A DNA stretch of 64,000 nt from Streptomyces marianii (lineage in GTDB: Bacteria > Actinomycetota > Actinomycetes > Streptomycetales > Streptomycetaceae). The notes under the pieces were generated by a model. That model was not told the origin of the DNA and ran no database searches. It saw only the letters and a program-made list of their open reading frames with translations. The stretch spans positions 6,499,001 through 6,563,000 of the forward strand of contig NZ_VAWE01000001.1 of assembly GCF_005795905.1 (NCBI RefSeq), read 5' to 3'. Positions 9,573-20,068 of this stretch are shown here, piece after piece. Position 1 is the stretch's first letter, and each line of letters opens with the position of its first letter. The position numbers were made by a program, and so were the translations under genes.

Positions 9573-9737
9573 GTGAACGGGCTTTCCACGGTTCTGATCG
9601 TCGTCGGGTTCTTCCTGATCGGCGGCATCATCTCCTTCGCCAAGCAGCAGATGCCCAAGGGCCTGATCGCGCTGCTGTCCGTCGGCGCCGCCATGTGCCT
9701 CGCCGCCGGCGTCCTGCGACTGGACGTGTGGTCATGA
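9573..9737 (+). CDS. 54-residue membrane protein inside the his operon
   Basis: A small gene between hisB and hisH. The GTG start is 2 bases after the hisB stop and the stop overlaps hisH by 4 bases, so it is translated as part of the operon. Two membrane helices are clear: about residues 4-20 ([17 protein letters not shown]) and 31-47 ([18 protein letters not shown]), joined by the polar loop [10 protein letters not shown] know no function; the tight coupling on both sides argues that it is a real gene conserved in place, not a chance frame. Confidence 0.75.
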   Translation: MNGLSTVLIVVGFFLIGGIISFAKQQMPKGLIALLSVGAAMCLAAGVLRLDVWS

Positions 9738-10375
9738 GCGGGCGGAGGAACGTCGTCGTCTTCGACTACGGCTTCGGCAACGTACGGTCCGCCGAGCGGG
9801 CTCTCGCACGCGTCGGCGCGGACGTCGAGATCACCCGCGACTTCGACCGGGCGATGAACGCCGACGGGCTGCTCGTGCCGGGCGTCGGCGCCTTCTCCGC
9901 GTGCATGACGGGGCTGCGGGAGGCCCGCGGCCACTGGGTCGTCGACCGCAGGCTCTCCGGAGGCCGCCCCGTCATGGGCATCTGCGTGGGCATGCAGATC
10001 CTCTTCGAGCGCGGCATCGAGCACGGCGTCGAGACCGAGGGCCTCGACGAGTGGCCCGGGGTCGTCGGCCCGCTGAATGCCCCGGTCGTGCCGCACATGG
10101 GCTGGAACACCGTCAAGGCCCCCGAGGACTCGGAGATGTTCGCCGGCCTCGACGCCGACGCCCGCTTCTACTTCGTGCACTCCTACGCCGTGCGCGACTG
10201 GGACTTCGAGGCGACCAGCGCGGCCATGGCCGTCCCGAAGGTCACCTGGGCGACCCACGGCGAGCCCTTCGTCGCGGCCGTCGAGAACGGCGCCCTGTGG
10301 GCCACCCAGTTCCACCCCGAGAAGTCCGGCGACGCCGGCGCCCAGCTGCTCACCAACTGGATCGAGACCCTCTGA
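9734..10375 (+). CDS. hisH: Imidazole glycerol phosphate synthase, glutaminase subunit
   Basis: Class I glutamine amidotransferase that supplies ammonia to HisF for ring closure of the imidazole. The 213-residue product shows the N-terminal DYGFGNVRS, the oxyanion LVPGVGAF, the nucleophile Cys84 in [11 protein letters not shown], and the His/Glu pair in QFHPEKS near the C-terminus. The ATG start overlaps the small membrane protein's stop. It is separated from hisF by priA and a RidA gene, as is usual in Streptomyces. Confidence 0.96.
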   Translation: MSGRRNVVVFDYGFGNVRSAERALARVGADVEITRDFDRAMNADGLLVPGVGAFSACMTGLREARGHWVVDRRLSGGRPVMGICVGMQILFERGIEHGVETEGLDEWPGVVGPLNAPVVPHMGWNTVKAPEDSEMFAGLDADARFYFVHSYAVRDWDFEATSAAMAVPKVTWATHGEPFVAAVENGALWATQFHPEKSGDAGAQLLTNWIETL

Positions 10376-10377
10376 TC

Positions 10378-11106
10378 ATGGCTCAGAAGCTTGAACTCCT
10401 CCCCGCCGTCGACGTCCGCGACGGCCAGGCCGTCCGCCTCGTCCACGGCGAGTCCGGCACGGAGACCTCCTACGGATCCCCGCTGGAGGCCGCCCTCACC
10501 TGGCAGCGGGCGGGCGCCGAGTGGCTGCATCTGGTCGATCTGGACGCCGCCTTCGGCACCGGTGACAACCGGGAGCTGATCGCCGAGGTGGCCGGTGCCA
10601 TGGACCTCAAGGTCGAGCTGTCCGGCGGCATCCGCGACGACGCCTCGCTCGCCGCCGCCCTCGCCACCGGCTGCACCCGGGTCAACCTCGGCACCGCCGC
10701 ACTGGAAACCCCCGAGTGGGTCGCCAAGGTCATCGCCGAGTACGGCGACAGGATCGCGGTCGGCCTGGACGTACGGGGCACGACCCTGCGCGGCCGCGGC
10801 TGGACCCGTGACGGCGGGGACCTCTACGAGACCCTGGCCCGGCTCGACTCCGAGGGCTGCGCCCGCTACGTCGTGACCGACATCGCCAAGGACGGCACGC
10901 TCCAGGGCCCCAACCTGGAACTGCTGCGCAACGTCTGCGCCGCAACCGACAAGCCGGTCGTCGCCTCCGGCGGCGTCTCCTCCCTCGACGACCTGCGCGC
11001 GCTCGCCGGGCTCGTCCCGATCGGCGTCGAGGGCGCGATCGTCGGCAAGGCGCTGTACGCCGAGGCGTTCACGCTGGAAGAGGCCCTGGAGGCGGTGTCC
11101 CGGTGA
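10378..11106 (+). CDS. priA: Bifunctional HisA/TrpF isomerase PriA
   Basis: A 242-residue TIM-barrel enzyme that isomerises both ProFAR (histidine path) and phosphoribosyl anthranilate (tryptophan path). The PriA type is inferred from the actinobacterial his-operon setting, close likeness to the mycobacterial protein, and the lack of any trpF in this trp region. Seen in the sequence: catalytic Asp12 in [10 protein letters not shown], phosphate-binding LSGGIRDD, the [10 protein letters not shown] loop with its tryptophan, catalytic Asp172 in TDIAKDG, and [11 protein letters not shown]. It starts 2 bases after hisH and overlaps the ridA-like gene by 4. Confidence 0.95.
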   Translation: MAQKLELLPAVDVRDGQAVRLVHGESGTETSYGSPLEAALTWQRAGAEWLHLVDLDAAFGTGDNRELIAEVAGAMDLKVELSGGIRDDASLAAALATGCTRVNLGTAALETPEWVAKVIAEYGDRIAVGLDVRGTTLRGRGWTRDGGDLYETLARLDSEGCARYVVTDIAKDGTLQGPNLELLRNVCAATDKPVVASGGVSSLDDLRALAGLVPIGVEGAIVGKALYAEAFTLEEALEAVSR

Positions 11107-11501
11107 GCGACGACATCCGACGCGTCGGTTCCGCCGGCCCCTGGGAGGACGCCTTCGGGTACTCCCGCGCGGTCGAGCTGCCGAACGGCCTGGTGCTGGT
11201 GTCCGGCTGCACCTCGGTCGTCGACGGCGTGGTCGTCGACGGCGGTCCGTACGACCAGGCCGTCAACGCCTTCAACGCGGCGCTGGCCGCGCTGAAGGAG
11301 CTGGGTCTGGACAGTGAGCACGTCGTACGCACCCGGATGTACCTCACGCACGCCCGGGACGTCGACGAGGTGGGCCGGGCCCACAAGGAACTGTTCGGCG
11401 GTGTGCGCCCGGCCGCGTCGATGCTCATCGTCTCCGGGTTCGTCGACCCGCGGCTGGTCGTCGAGGTCGAGGTCGAGGCGTACCGCGGGGAGAGCGCATG
11501 A
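11103..11501 (+). CDS. RidA/YjgF family protein in the his operon
   Basis: A 132-residue single-domain protein of the RidA (YjgF/YER057c) family, which hydrolyses reactive enamine/imine intermediates such as those leaking from PLP enzymes. Visible features: [26 protein letters not shown], the family arginine in [19 protein letters not shown], and [24 protein letters not shown] at the end. The GTG start overlaps the priA stop and its stop overlaps the hisF start, so it is made together with the pathway. Its exact substrate is not known; protection of the pathway is an inference. Confidence 0.85.
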   Translation: MSDDIRRVGSAGPWEDAFGYSRAVELPNGLVLVSGCTSVVDGVVVDGGPYDQAVNAFNAALAALKELGLDSEHVVRTRMYLTHARDVDEVGRAHKELFGGVRPAASMLIVSGFVDPRLVVEVEVEAYRGESA

Positions 11502-12268
11502 CCCTCGCCGTCCGAGTCATCCCCTGCCTCGACGTGGACAACGGCCGCGTCGTCAAGGGCGTCAACTTCCAGAACCTGCGCGACGCGGGCGACCCCGTCG
11601 AGATGGCCAAGCTGTACGACGCGGAGGGCGCCGACGAGCTCACCTTCCTCGACATCACGGCCTCCTCCGGCGACCGGGAGACCACGTACGACGTGGTGCG
11701 ACGCACCGCCGAGCAGGTGTTCATCCCGCTCACGGTCGGCGGCGGGGTCCGCTCCGCGGACGATGTCGACAAGCTGCTGCGGGCCGGCGCCGACAAGGTC
11801 GGCGTCAACACCGCGGCGATCGCCCGGCCCGAGCTGATCCGTGAGATCGCCGAGCGCTTCGGGCGCCAGGTGCTGGTGCTGTCCGTCGACGCCCGCCGCA
11901 CCCCGGAGGGCACCGTCACCCCGTCCGGCTACGAGGTCACCACCCACGGCGGACGGCGCGGCACCGGCATCGACGCCGTCGAGTGGGCCCACCGCGCGGC
12001 CGAGTTGGGCGCGGGGGAGATCCTGCTCAACTCGATGGACGCGGACGGCACCAAGGACGGCTACGACACCCGGATGATCGAGGCCGTCCGCAAGCACGTC
12101 ACGGTCCCGGTGATCGCCTCCGGCGGCGCGGGCAGGGTCGGCGACTTCGCCCCCGCCATCGCGGCCGGGGCGGACGCGGTGCTGGCGGCGTCCGTCTTCC
12201 ACTTCGGTGATCTGCGGATCTCCCAGGTCAAGCAGGCGCTGCGCGAGGCGGGGCACCACGTCCGCTGA
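11498..12268 (+). CDS. hisF: Imidazole glycerol phosphate synthase, cyclase subunit
   Basis: TIM-barrel cyclase that makes imidazole glycerol phosphate and AICAR from PRFAR and ammonia from HisH. The 256-residue product shows catalytic Asp in [18 protein letters not shown], the LTVGGGVRS phosphate loop, the second catalytic Asp in [22 protein letters not shown] and [13 protein letters not shown]. It is the last gene of the his operon, with its start overlapping the RidA gene by 4 bases. The next gene converges from the other strand 86 bases away. hisI lies separately 0.8 kb further on. Confidence 0.97.
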   Translation: MTLAVRVIPCLDVDNGRVVKGVNFQNLRDAGDPVEMAKLYDAEGADELTFLDITASSGDRETTYDVVRRTAEQVFIPLTVGGGVRSADDVDKLLRAGADKVGVNTAAIARPELIREIAERFGRQVLVLSVDARRTPEGTVTPSGYEVTTHGGRRGTGIDAVEWAHRAAELGAGEILLNSMDADGTKDGYDTRMIEAVRKHVTVPVIASGGAGRVGDFAPAIAAGADAVLAASVFHFGDLRISQVKQALREAGHHVR

Positions 12269-12354
12269 CCCATTCCCGTTCCACCCTTGGCCCGGCCCGT
12301 CCCTGACGGCTCGAGGGCCCGACAGCCTGGCGGCTGCCTCGGCCAGGGTGGGAG

Positions 12355-12987
12355 TCAGCCCATCCCCAGCTGCGTCCTGCCGACCCGGTCGACCGCCTCC
12401 TTGTCGCCCTCGACCTCCACGTGCGCCGCGTCCTGCCGGCCGAAGGCGTACATGGTCAGCTCGCCGGGCTCACCGGTCACCGTCACCACCGGGGCACCGC
12501 GGTGCGCCACCGCCGTCTGCCCGTTCGGACGCCGCAGCACCAGCCCCACCGGCGCCTTGCGGCCCAGCAGCCGGGCCGACTTCTCCAGCCGGGACCACAG
12601 CGCGTCCGCGAACACCGGATCCAGCTCCCGCGGCGTCCAGTCGGCCTGCGCCCGCCGCACGTCCTCGGCGTGCACATAGAACTCGACCGTGTTCGACGCC
12701 TCGTCCACCGGCTTGATCGCGAACGGCGACATCCTCGGCGGGCCGGTGCGGATCAGCCGGATCAGCTCCTCGAACGGCCTCGCCGCGTACTCGGCCTGCA
12801 CCCGGTCCAGCCTGCTCCTCAGGGGACCCAGCACGATCCCCGCGGCCTCCGGCCGCCGCTCGCGCACCACGACGTGGGCCGCGAGGTCCCGGGTGTTCCA
12901 CCCCTCGCACAGCGTCGGGGCGTCCGGGCCCGCCGCCTCCAGCAGATCGGCGAGCAGAAGTCGTTCACGCTTCGCATGGGTCGACAT
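12355..12987 (-). CDS. TIGR03085 family (DinB-like fold) protein
   Basis: A 210-residue protein of the actinobacterial TIGR03085 family, distantly related to mycothiol-dependent maleylpyruvate isomerase/DinB proteins. The N-terminal part [20 protein letters not shown] is followed by [17 protein letters not shown], where the His is the usual metal ligand, and a second possible ligand lies in [13 protein letters not shown]. The substrate is unknown. The ATG at 12987 is taken because the family begins a few residues before LLADLL. It is convergent with hisF and divergent from hisI. Confidence 0.75.
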   Translation of the reverse strand: MSTHAKRERLLLADLLEAAGPDAPTLCEGWNTRDLAAHVVVRERRPEAAGIVLGPLRSRLDRVQAEYAARPFEELIRLIRTGPPRMSPFAIKPVDEASNTVEFYVHAEDVRRAQADWTPRELDPVFADALWSRLEKSARLLGRKAPVGLVLRRPNGQTAVAHRGAPVVTVTGEPGELTMYAFGRQDAAHVEVEGDKEAVDRVGRTQLGMG

Positions 12988-13071
12988 GGCCGCCAGCCTA
13001 CGACCGGCACGCCACGTCCGCCCAGTGGACGCACGCCCGTCACGCCCCCGCGGGCGCGGCACAATGGCGGC

Positions 13072-13431
13072 ATGACCAGCACCCCCAGCGCACTCGACCC
13101 CGCCATCGCCGCCCGCCTCAAGCGCAGCGCCGACGGCCTGGTCCCGGCCATCGCCCAGCAGTACGACACCGGTGAGGTGCTGATGCTCGGCTGGATGGAC
13201 GACGAGGCACTGCACCGCACCCTCACCACGGGGCGCGCCACCTACTGGTCCCGCAGCCGCCGGGAGTACTGGGTAAAGGGCGACACCTCCGGCCACGTCC
13301 AGCACGTGAAGGCCGTCGCCCTCGACTGCGACGCCGACACCGTCCTCGTGAAGGTCGACCAGATCGGGGCCGCCTGTCACACCGGCGACCGCACCTGCTT
13401 CGACGCCGGCGTGCTCGCTCTGGGCCAGTAG
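13072..13431 (+). CDS. hisI: Phosphoribosyl-AMP cyclohydrolase
   Basis: Zinc/magnesium enzyme that opens the adenine ring of PR-AMP, the third step of histidine synthesis. The 119-residue product is monofunctional, without a HisE pyrophosphohydrolase domain. Visible are the [17 protein letters not shown] segment, [19 protein letters not shown], the Mg-binding aspartates in [15 protein letters not shown] and the zinc cysteines in [10 protein letters not shown]. It lies apart from the main his operon and 11 bases before trpE, so his and trp synthesis are linked in one transcript here. Confidence 0.96.
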   Translation: MTSTPSALDPAIAARLKRSADGLVPAIAQQYDTGEVLMLGWMDDEALHRTLTTGRATYWSRSRREYWVKGDTSGHVQHVKAVALDCDADTVLVKVDQIGAACHTGDRTCFDAGVLALGQ

Positions 13432-13442
13432 GGTCGTACGTC

Positions 13443-14963
13443 ATGGATCTCGAGACGTTCCGCAAGCTGGCGGCCGACCGCCGCGTCATCCCCGTGAGCC
13501 GGCGCCTCCTCGCGGACGGCGACACCCCGGTCGGCCTCTACCGCAAGCTCGCCGGCGAGCGTCCCGGCACCTTCCTCCTCGAGTCGGCCGAGGGGGGCCG
13601 CTCCTGGTCCCGGTACTCCTTCGTCGGCGTACGGTCCGCCGCGACCCTCACCGTCCGCGACGGCCGGGCGCACTGGCTCGGCACCCCGCCCGTGGGCGTC
13701 CCCACGGACGGCGACCCGCTGCAGGCCCTCCGGGCGACCGTCGAGACCCTCCACACCCCCCGGCAGGACCTCGACGAGGGCATGCCGCCCTTCACCGGCG
13801 GCATGGTCGGCTACCTCGGCTACGACATCGTCCGCCGGCTGGAGCGGATCGGCGAGCACGGCAGGGACGACCTGCGGCTCCCCGAGCTGACCATGCTGCT
13901 CACCTCCGACCTCGCCGTGCTCGACCACTGGGACGGCTCCGTGCTGCTGATCGCCAACGCGATCAACCACAACGACCTCGACACCGGCGTCGACGAGGCG
14001 TATGCGGACGCCGTCGCCCGGCTCGACGCCATGGAGGCCGACCTGGCCCGGCCCGTCGAGAGCCGGCCGCGCGCGCTCCCCGCCTCCGAACTGCCCCCGT
14101 ACACCGGGCCCATGTGGAGCGGCGAGGACTTCCGGGCCGCCGTAGAGGACGTCAAGGAGCGCATCCGTGCGGGCGAGGCCTTCCAGGTCGTGCCGTCGCA
14201 GCGGTTCGAGACCCCCTGCGAGGCGAGCGCCCTCGACGTCTACCGGGTGCTCCGGGCGACCAACCCCAGCCCGTACATGTACCTGCTGCGCTTCCCCCAC
14301 GAGGAGGGCGGGTTCGACGTCGTCGGCTCCAGCCCGGAGGCGCTGGTCAAGGTCGAGGACGGGCGCGCCATGGTGCACCCCATCGCCGGCACCCGCCCGC
14401 GTGGCGCGACCCCGCAGGAGGACCAGGCGCTCGCCGACGAGCTGCTCGCCGACCCCAAGGAGCGGGCCGAGCACCTCATGCTCGTCGACCTCGGCCGCAA
14501 CGACCTGGGCCGGGTCTGCGAGCCGGGCTCCGTCGAGGTCGTCGACTTCATGTCGATCGAGAAGTACTCGCACGTCATGCACATCGTCTCGACGGTGACG
14601 GGCCGGGTCGCCGAGGGCCGCACCGCCTTCGACGTGCTCACCGCCTGCTTCCCCGCGGGCACCCTCTCCGGTGCCCCCAAGCCCCGTGCGATGCAGATCA
14701 TCGAGGAACTGGAGCCGTCGCGGCGCGGTCTGTACGGCGGCGCCGTCGGCTACCTCGACTTCGCCGGCGACTCCGACACGGCGATCGCCATCCGTACCGC
14801 GCTGCTCCGCGACGGCACCGCCCATGTGCAGGCCGGGGCGGGCATCGTCGCGGACTCGGACCCGGTCGCCGAGGACAACGAGTGCCGCAACAAGGCGGCC
14901 GCGGTGCTGCGGGCCGTGCACACCGCGAACCGGCTGAACGGCGGCGGGACGCGTAAGGGATAG
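13443..14963 (+). CDS. trpE: Anthranilate synthase component I
   Basis: Converts chorismate and ammonia to anthranilate; the glutaminase partner TrpG is not in this window. The 506-residue product has the tryptophan feedback motif LLES-x10-S at residues 45-59, so inhibition by tryptophan is expected. The C-terminal chorismate-binding domain is complete: [59 protein letters not shown] and [11 protein letters not shown]. It follows hisI by 11 bases and precedes a TIGR02234 membrane protein by 7. Confidence 0.96.
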   Translation: MDLETFRKLAADRRVIPVSRRLLADGDTPVGLYRKLAGERPGTFLLESAEGGRSWSRYSFVGVRSAATLTVRDGRAHWLGTPPVGVPTDGDPLQALRATVETLHTPRQDLDEGMPPFTGGMVGYLGYDIVRRLERIGEHGRDDLRLPELTMLLTSDLAVLDHWDGSVLLIANAINHNDLDTGVDEAYADAVARLDAMEADLARPVESRPRALPASELPPYTGPMWSGEDFRAAVEDVKERIRAGEAFQVVPSQRFETPCEASALDVYRVLRATNPSPYMYLLRFPHEEGGFDVVGSSPEALVKVEDGRAMVHPIAGTRPRGATPQEDQALADELLADPKERAEHLMLVDLGRNDLGRVCEPGSVEVVDFMSIEKYSHVMHIVSTVTGRVAEGRTAFDVLTACFPAGTLSGAPKPRAMQIIEELEPSRRGLYGGAVGYLDFAGDSDTAIAIRTALLRDGTAHVQAGAGIVADSDPVAEDNECRNKAAAVLRAVHTANRLNGGGTRKG

Positions 14964-14970
14964 TGAGGGC

Positions 14971-15618
14971 GTGACTGCTGTACCCGTACCCCATTCCAGC
15001 GGAGAGACCGAGCGGACGGCCGGGGCCGCCGCGAGCGGCCGGCGCAGCCTCGCGGCGACCCTCTTCCTCGGCGCCGTCGGCGCCGCCGTGGTGCTGCTCG
15101 CCTCCGGGCAGACCTGGGCCGAGGGCACGGCCGCCGTCGGAGCCGGCAGCGTGCCGCTCGAGGCCGACGGCCGTGACGTCACCGGGCTGCCCGCGGCGCT
15201 CGCCGTCGTCGGCCTCGCCGCACTCGTCGCGGTCTTCGCGGTCCGCCGGGCGGGCCGTGTGATCGTGTCCGCCCTGCTCGCGCTGAGCGGGGCCGGGGCC
15301 GCGGCCGCCGCCCTCCTCGGCGCCTCCGACGGGGCGGCGCTCGACGAGAAGGCCCGGCAGACCACCGGCGACACGGCCGCGGCCGTCGACGGCCTCGCCC
15401 ACACGGCCTGGCCGTACGTCACCGCCGTCGCCGGGCTGCTGATCCTGGCCGCCGGGCTGCTCGCCCTGCGGTACGGCTCCTCGTGGCCCGCCATGTCGGG
15501 GCGCTACGAGCGCGAGGGCGGCGCCCCGCGCGGGGCCGGCCCGGCCGCCGACCCGGACCGGCCCGAGGAGCTGTGGAAGGCCCTCGACCGGGGTGAGGAC
15601 CCCACCGGCGACCGGTGA
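14971..15618 (+). CDS. TIGR02234 membrane protein associated with trp genes
   Basis: A 215-residue protein with four membrane helices (about residues 26-43, 71-88, 92-110 and 138-157) and a polar tail ending in ELWKALDRGEDPT. This architecture and its position right after trpE match the actinobacterial TIGR02234 family (Trp biosynthesis-associated membrane protein). Seven bases separate it from trpE, so it is in the same transcript. The role is not known; the recurrent neighbourhood only suggests a link to tryptophan synthesis or export. Confidence 0.75.
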   Translation: MTAVPVPHSSGETERTAGAAASGRRSLAATLFLGAVGAAVVLLASGQTWAEGTAAVGAGSVPLEADGRDVTGLPAALAVVGLAALVAVFAVRRAGRVIVSALLALSGAGAAAAALLGASDGAALDEKARQTTGDTAAAVDGLAHTAWPYVTAVAGLLILAAGLLALRYGSSWPAMSGRYEREGGAPRGAGPAADPDRPEELWKALDRGEDPTGDR

Positions 15619-15734
15619 GACGTTCCCTCCGCGATCAGTGACGACCCCCACGTCCCGGCAGCCCCACGGGTACGGGACAATGGGGCGCAGGGCATCCGAC
15701 CCACCCCCAGCGCAACACCAACGAGGAGCACTTC

Positions 15735-15995
15735 ATGGCGGGCAGCAGCCACGGACACACCCCGGCCGCCTGGACCGGTGTCACCATCTCCTTCATCGGC
15801 TTCAGCATCGCGGGAGTCTTCATGGTGGCCGCAAACCCGCTCGGGTTCTGGGCCGGCATGGGCGTCGTCGTCCTCGGCGGGGTCGTCGGCGTCGCGATGA
15901 AGGCCGCCGGCCTCGGGCAGAAGGAGGCGGCCGTGCCCGTCCCCGCCCGCACCCCGGCCGCGCAGCCGGTGGCGGCCGAGGCGACCGCCTCCTGA
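15735..15995 (+). CDS. HGxxPAAW family small membrane protein
   Basis: An 86-residue protein with the family's name-giving motif SHGHTPAAW at residues 5-13, followed by two membrane helices (about 14-34 and 40-57) and an Ala/Pro-rich tail. A GAGG ribosome site precedes the ATG. The family is confined to actinobacteria and repeatedly sits between trpE and trpC. No biochemical role is known. The 116 bases upstream show no other gene. Confidence 0.8.
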   Translation: MAGSSHGHTPAAWTGVTISFIGFSIAGVFMVAANPLGFWAGMGVVVLGGVVGVAMKAAGLGQKEAAVPVPARTPAAQPVAAEATAS

Positions 15996-16072
15996 CCGCG
16001 GAGATCCCCGCCAGAGGCGCGGCCCGGCGAGCCCGGGCTGCGCCTCTGCGCACGACCGGGGACAATCACGGG

Positions 16073-16609
16073 GTGGATGCCACACCTGCCGCCACCCCCG
16101 TTCCGGGACCGTCCGCCGAAGCGGGACCGTCCCACGCCGCCGCGCCGGGACCCGAACCCGCACCCGGGCCCTGGTACCTCCAGGGTCCGCCGCCGGTGCC
16201 CCCCGCGCCGCCGCCCCTGCACCGCCGCCTCGCGGCGCCGCTGGCCACGATGGGCGTCGTCGTCGGGGCCTTCGCCTACGTGGGCGCCGTCGACCCGAAC
16301 GAGCCGGGCCACTACCCGGTCTGCCCGCTGCTGCAGTTCACCGGGATCTACTGCCCTGGCTGCGGCGGGCTGCGCAGTGCCCACGCCTTCGTCCACGGCG
16401 ACCTGGACACGGCCTTCGGCGCCAACGCCCTCGCCGTCGCCGGATACCTGGTCTTCGCCGTGCTCTGGGCCGTGTGGCTCGTCCGCGCGGCCAGGGCGAA
16501 ACCGGTACGAATCGCTCTGGGGCCCGTCTGGTGGTGGGGTCTCGGCGCGCTCCTGGCCGTTTTCACGGTTGTCCGGAACCTGCCGTTCGGCTCGGGGCTC
16601 ATCCCCTGA
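16073..16609 (+). CDS. DUF2752 membrane protein
   Basis: A 178-residue membrane protein. A Pro/Ala-rich cytosolic N-terminus of about 60 residues leads into the DUF2752 domain, recognisable by the [22 protein letters not shown] motif region (two cysteines in CPGCGG), and three helices follow. The GTG start gives a protein of the usual length. The CPGCG pair could bind metal or be redox active, but this is inference. It lies between the HGxxPAAW gene and trpC. Confidence 0.75.
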   Translation: MDATPAATPVPGPSAEAGPSHAAAPGPEPAPGPWYLQGPPPVPPAPPPLHRRLAAPLATMGVVVGAFAYVGAVDPNEPGHYPVCPLLQFTGIYCPGCGGLRSAHAFVHGDLDTAFGANALAVAGYLVFAVLWAVWLVRAARAKPVRIALGPVWWWGLGALLAVFTVVRNLPFGSGLIP

Positions 16610-16736
16610 TCCGGGGAAGAAATCCCAGGTAGTGGGACGGGCTGTCAACCGGATGCGGAGCCATCGCCTTCATCCGGATACCATCGGGATTGCCGACAGT
16701 GATCCATCATCAACATCCCGGAAGGGGGCCGCTCGC

Positions 16737-17546
16737 GTGAGTGTGCTCGACGAGATCATCGAAGGCGTGCGCGCCGACCTCGCAGAGCGGCAGGCGCGGG
16801 TCAGCCTCGACGAGCTCAAGGAGCGTGCCGCCAAGGCGCCCCAGGCCAAGGACGGCGTCGCCGCGCTGCGCGGCGACGGCGTGAAGGTCATCTGCGAGGT
16901 GAAGCGCTCCAGCCCCTCCAAGGGCGCGCTCGCCGCGATCGCCGACCCCGCCGGCCTGGCCGCCGACTACGAGGCGGGCGGCGCGGCCGTCATCTCCGTC
17001 CTGACCGAGCAGCGGCGCTTCGGCGGCTCGCTCGAGGACCTGGAAGCCGTGCGGGCCCGGGTGGACATCCCCGTGCTCCGCAAGGACTTCATCGTCACGT
17101 CCTACCAGCTGTGGGAGGCCCGTGCGTACGGCGCCGACCTGGCCCTGCTGATCGTCGCCGCCCTCGACCAGGAGGCCCTCGTCTCCCTGATCGAGCGCGC
17201 CGAGTCGATCGGACTCACGCCGCTCGTCGAGGTCCACGACGAGGACGAGGTCGAGCGGGCCGTGGACGCCGGAGCCAAGATCATCGGTGTCAACGCGCGT
17301 GACCTCAGGACCCTCAAGGTCGACCGCTCCACCTTCGAGCGGGTCGTCCCCGAGGTCCCCGCGGGGATCGTCAAGGTCGCCGAGTCCGGCATCCGAGGCC
17401 CGCACGACCTGATCGCGTACGCCAACGCCGGCGCCGACGCGGTGCTGGTCGGGGAGTCGCTGGTCACCGGTCGGGACCCGAAGGCCGCCGTGGCCGACCT
17501 GGTCGCCGCCGGCGCCCACCCGGCCCTGCGGCAGGGGAGGGACTGA
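16737..17546 (+). CDS. trpC: Indole-3-glycerol-phosphate synthase
   Basis: Cyclises carboxyphenylamino-deoxyribulose phosphate to indole-3-glycerol phosphate. The 269-residue product is a stand-alone IGPS with no TrpF domain, as expected where PriA does the isomerisation. Visible: the signature [10 protein letters not shown] with its catalytic lysine, [24 protein letters not shown] and [12 protein letters not shown]. The GTG at 16737 is preceded by an AAGGGGG ribosome site. The frame is open further upstream, but that stretch has poor codon use and starts inside the DUF2752 gene. Confidence 0.96.
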   Translation: MSVLDEIIEGVRADLAERQARVSLDELKERAAKAPQAKDGVAALRGDGVKVICEVKRSSPSKGALAAIADPAGLAADYEAGGAAVISVLTEQRRFGGSLEDLEAVRARVDIPVLRKDFIVTSYQLWEARAYGADLALLIVAALDQEALVSLIERAESIGLTPLVEVHDEDEVERAVDAGAKIIGVNARDLRTLKVDRSTFERVVPEVPAGIVKVAESGIRGPHDLIAYANAGADAVLVGESLVTGRDPKAAVADLVAAGAHPALRQGRD

Positions 17547-17554
17547 CCCACCCC

Positions 17555-17773
17555 GTGACCGCCGTCGTCCGCCGCGCGCACACCGCCACCGGGCCGGGCC
17601 TTCCCCGGCCGGGCCGGGCGGCCGGGGGCGCCTGCGTGCCGCACGCCCCGCTGGCGCGCGGCTGCCGTCCCCGCGGCTGCCGCGCCCCGGCCCGGCGGGT
17701 GCACGGACGACGGGTCAGGTACGTCATCGGGGACGAGCCCGGCCAGGTCAACGGCATGCGATGGCGCCGCTGA
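17555..17773 (+). CDS. trpM: Tryptophan biosynthesis modulator TrpM
   Basis: A 72-residue, Arg-rich protein (net charge strongly positive) starting with GTG 8 bases after the trpC stop. The second half, LARGCRPRGCRAPARRVHGR followed by a VRYVIGDEPGQVNGMRW ending, matches TrpM of Streptomyces, which sits between trpC and trpB and has been shown in S. coelicolor to influence tryptophan supply and growth. The first 30 residues are less typical and the exact start could be internal. Two cysteines in CRPRGC are conserved-looking. The molecular mechanism is unknown. Confidence 0.8.
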   Translation: MTAVVRRAHTATGPGLPRPGRAAGGACVPHAPLARGCRPRGCRAPARRVHGRRVRYVIGDEPGQVNGMRWRR

Positions 17774-17842
17774 GCGACACGCTCAGCACCGCACGTCATC
17801 ACTCATTTCTCTTCGGCTCACACGCATACGAGGAGTTCTGGC

Positions 17843-19143
<1,301 letters not shown>

Positions 19144-19147
<4 letters not shown>

Positions 19148-19956
19148 CCGGGAACATCCGACTGCTGAGCGACACGCTCGCGCGGGCGAAGTCCGAGGAC
19201 CGGGCCGCCCTCATCGCCTATCTTCCGGCCGGTTTCCCCACGGTGGACGGCGGCATCGAGGCGATCAAGGCCGTTTTCGACGGCGGCGCCGACGTCGTGG
19301 AGGTGGGCCTGCCGCACAGCGACCCGGTGCTCGACGGACCGGTCATCCAGACCGCCGACGACATCGCCCTGCGCGGCGGCGTCCGGATCGCCGACGTGAT
19401 GCGCACGGTCCGCGAGGCCCACACGGCCACCGGCAAGCCGGTGCTCGTGATGACGTACTGGAACCCGATCGACCGGTACGGCGTCGAGCGCTTCACCGCC
19501 GAGCTCGCCGAGGCGGGCGGCGCGGGCTGCATCCTGCCGGACCTGCCCGTCCAGGAATCCGAGCTGTGGCGCGAGCACGCCGACAAGCACGGGCTCGCCA
19601 CGGTGTTCGTCGTCGCGCCCAGCAGCAGGGACGAACGGCTCGCCGAGATCACGGCCGCGGGCTCGGGCTTCGTCTACGCCGCCTCGCTGATGGGGGTCAC
19701 CGGCACCCGGGAGTCCGTCGGCGCCCAGGCCCAGGACCTGGTGGGACGCACCCGCGCCGGCACCGAGATGCCCGTGTGCGTCGGGCTGGGCGTCTCCAAC
19801 GCCGAGCAGGCCGCCGAGGTCGCGGGCTTCGCCGACGGGGTGATCGTCGGTTCGGCCTTCGTCAAGCGGCTGCTCGACGCCGAGGACCACGAGGCCGGGT
19901 TCTCCGCGGTGCGGGCGCTTGCGGCCGAGCTGGCAGAGGGCGTCCGCAAGCGCTGA
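19144..19956 (+). CDS. trpA: Tryptophan synthase alpha chain
   Basis: Splits indole-3-glycerol phosphate into indole and glyceraldehyde 3-phosphate and channels indole to TrpB. The 270-residue TIM barrel shows [15 protein letters not shown], the catalytic Glu and Asp in [32 protein letters not shown] [16 protein letters not shown], and [23 protein letters not shown] at the phosphate site. HSDP replaces the more usual FSDP, a change seen in actinobacteria. A 13-bp hairpin about 70 bases after the stop ends the trp transcript. Confidence 0.96.
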
Positions 19957-20024
19957 CGGCGGGCCCGTCCGGTCACGGACGAGTGATCTGATCGGACCGG
20001 CTCACCCGTCCGGGTGGACATGGG

Positions 20025-20054
20025 ACCGGGGAGGCGCATGGGCGCCTCCCCGGT
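20025..20054 (+). terminator. Hairpin terminator after trpA
   Basis: A perfect 13-bp stem (20025-20037 with 20042-20054) with a 4-nt loop ATGG and a short T-containing flank. It lies between trpA and the next gene, whose start is only 15 bases further on, so it likely ends the trp transcript and may also affect read-through into the thioredoxin gene. Confidence 0.75.
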
Positions 20055-20068
20055 TCGTTGCTGTGGGC

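Noticed and set aside
16629..16736. Possible trp leader peptide or N-terminal extension upstream of trpC
   Set aside because: The short frame after ATG at 16651 has no Trp codons and atypical codon use; no attenuator hairpin pair is evident.
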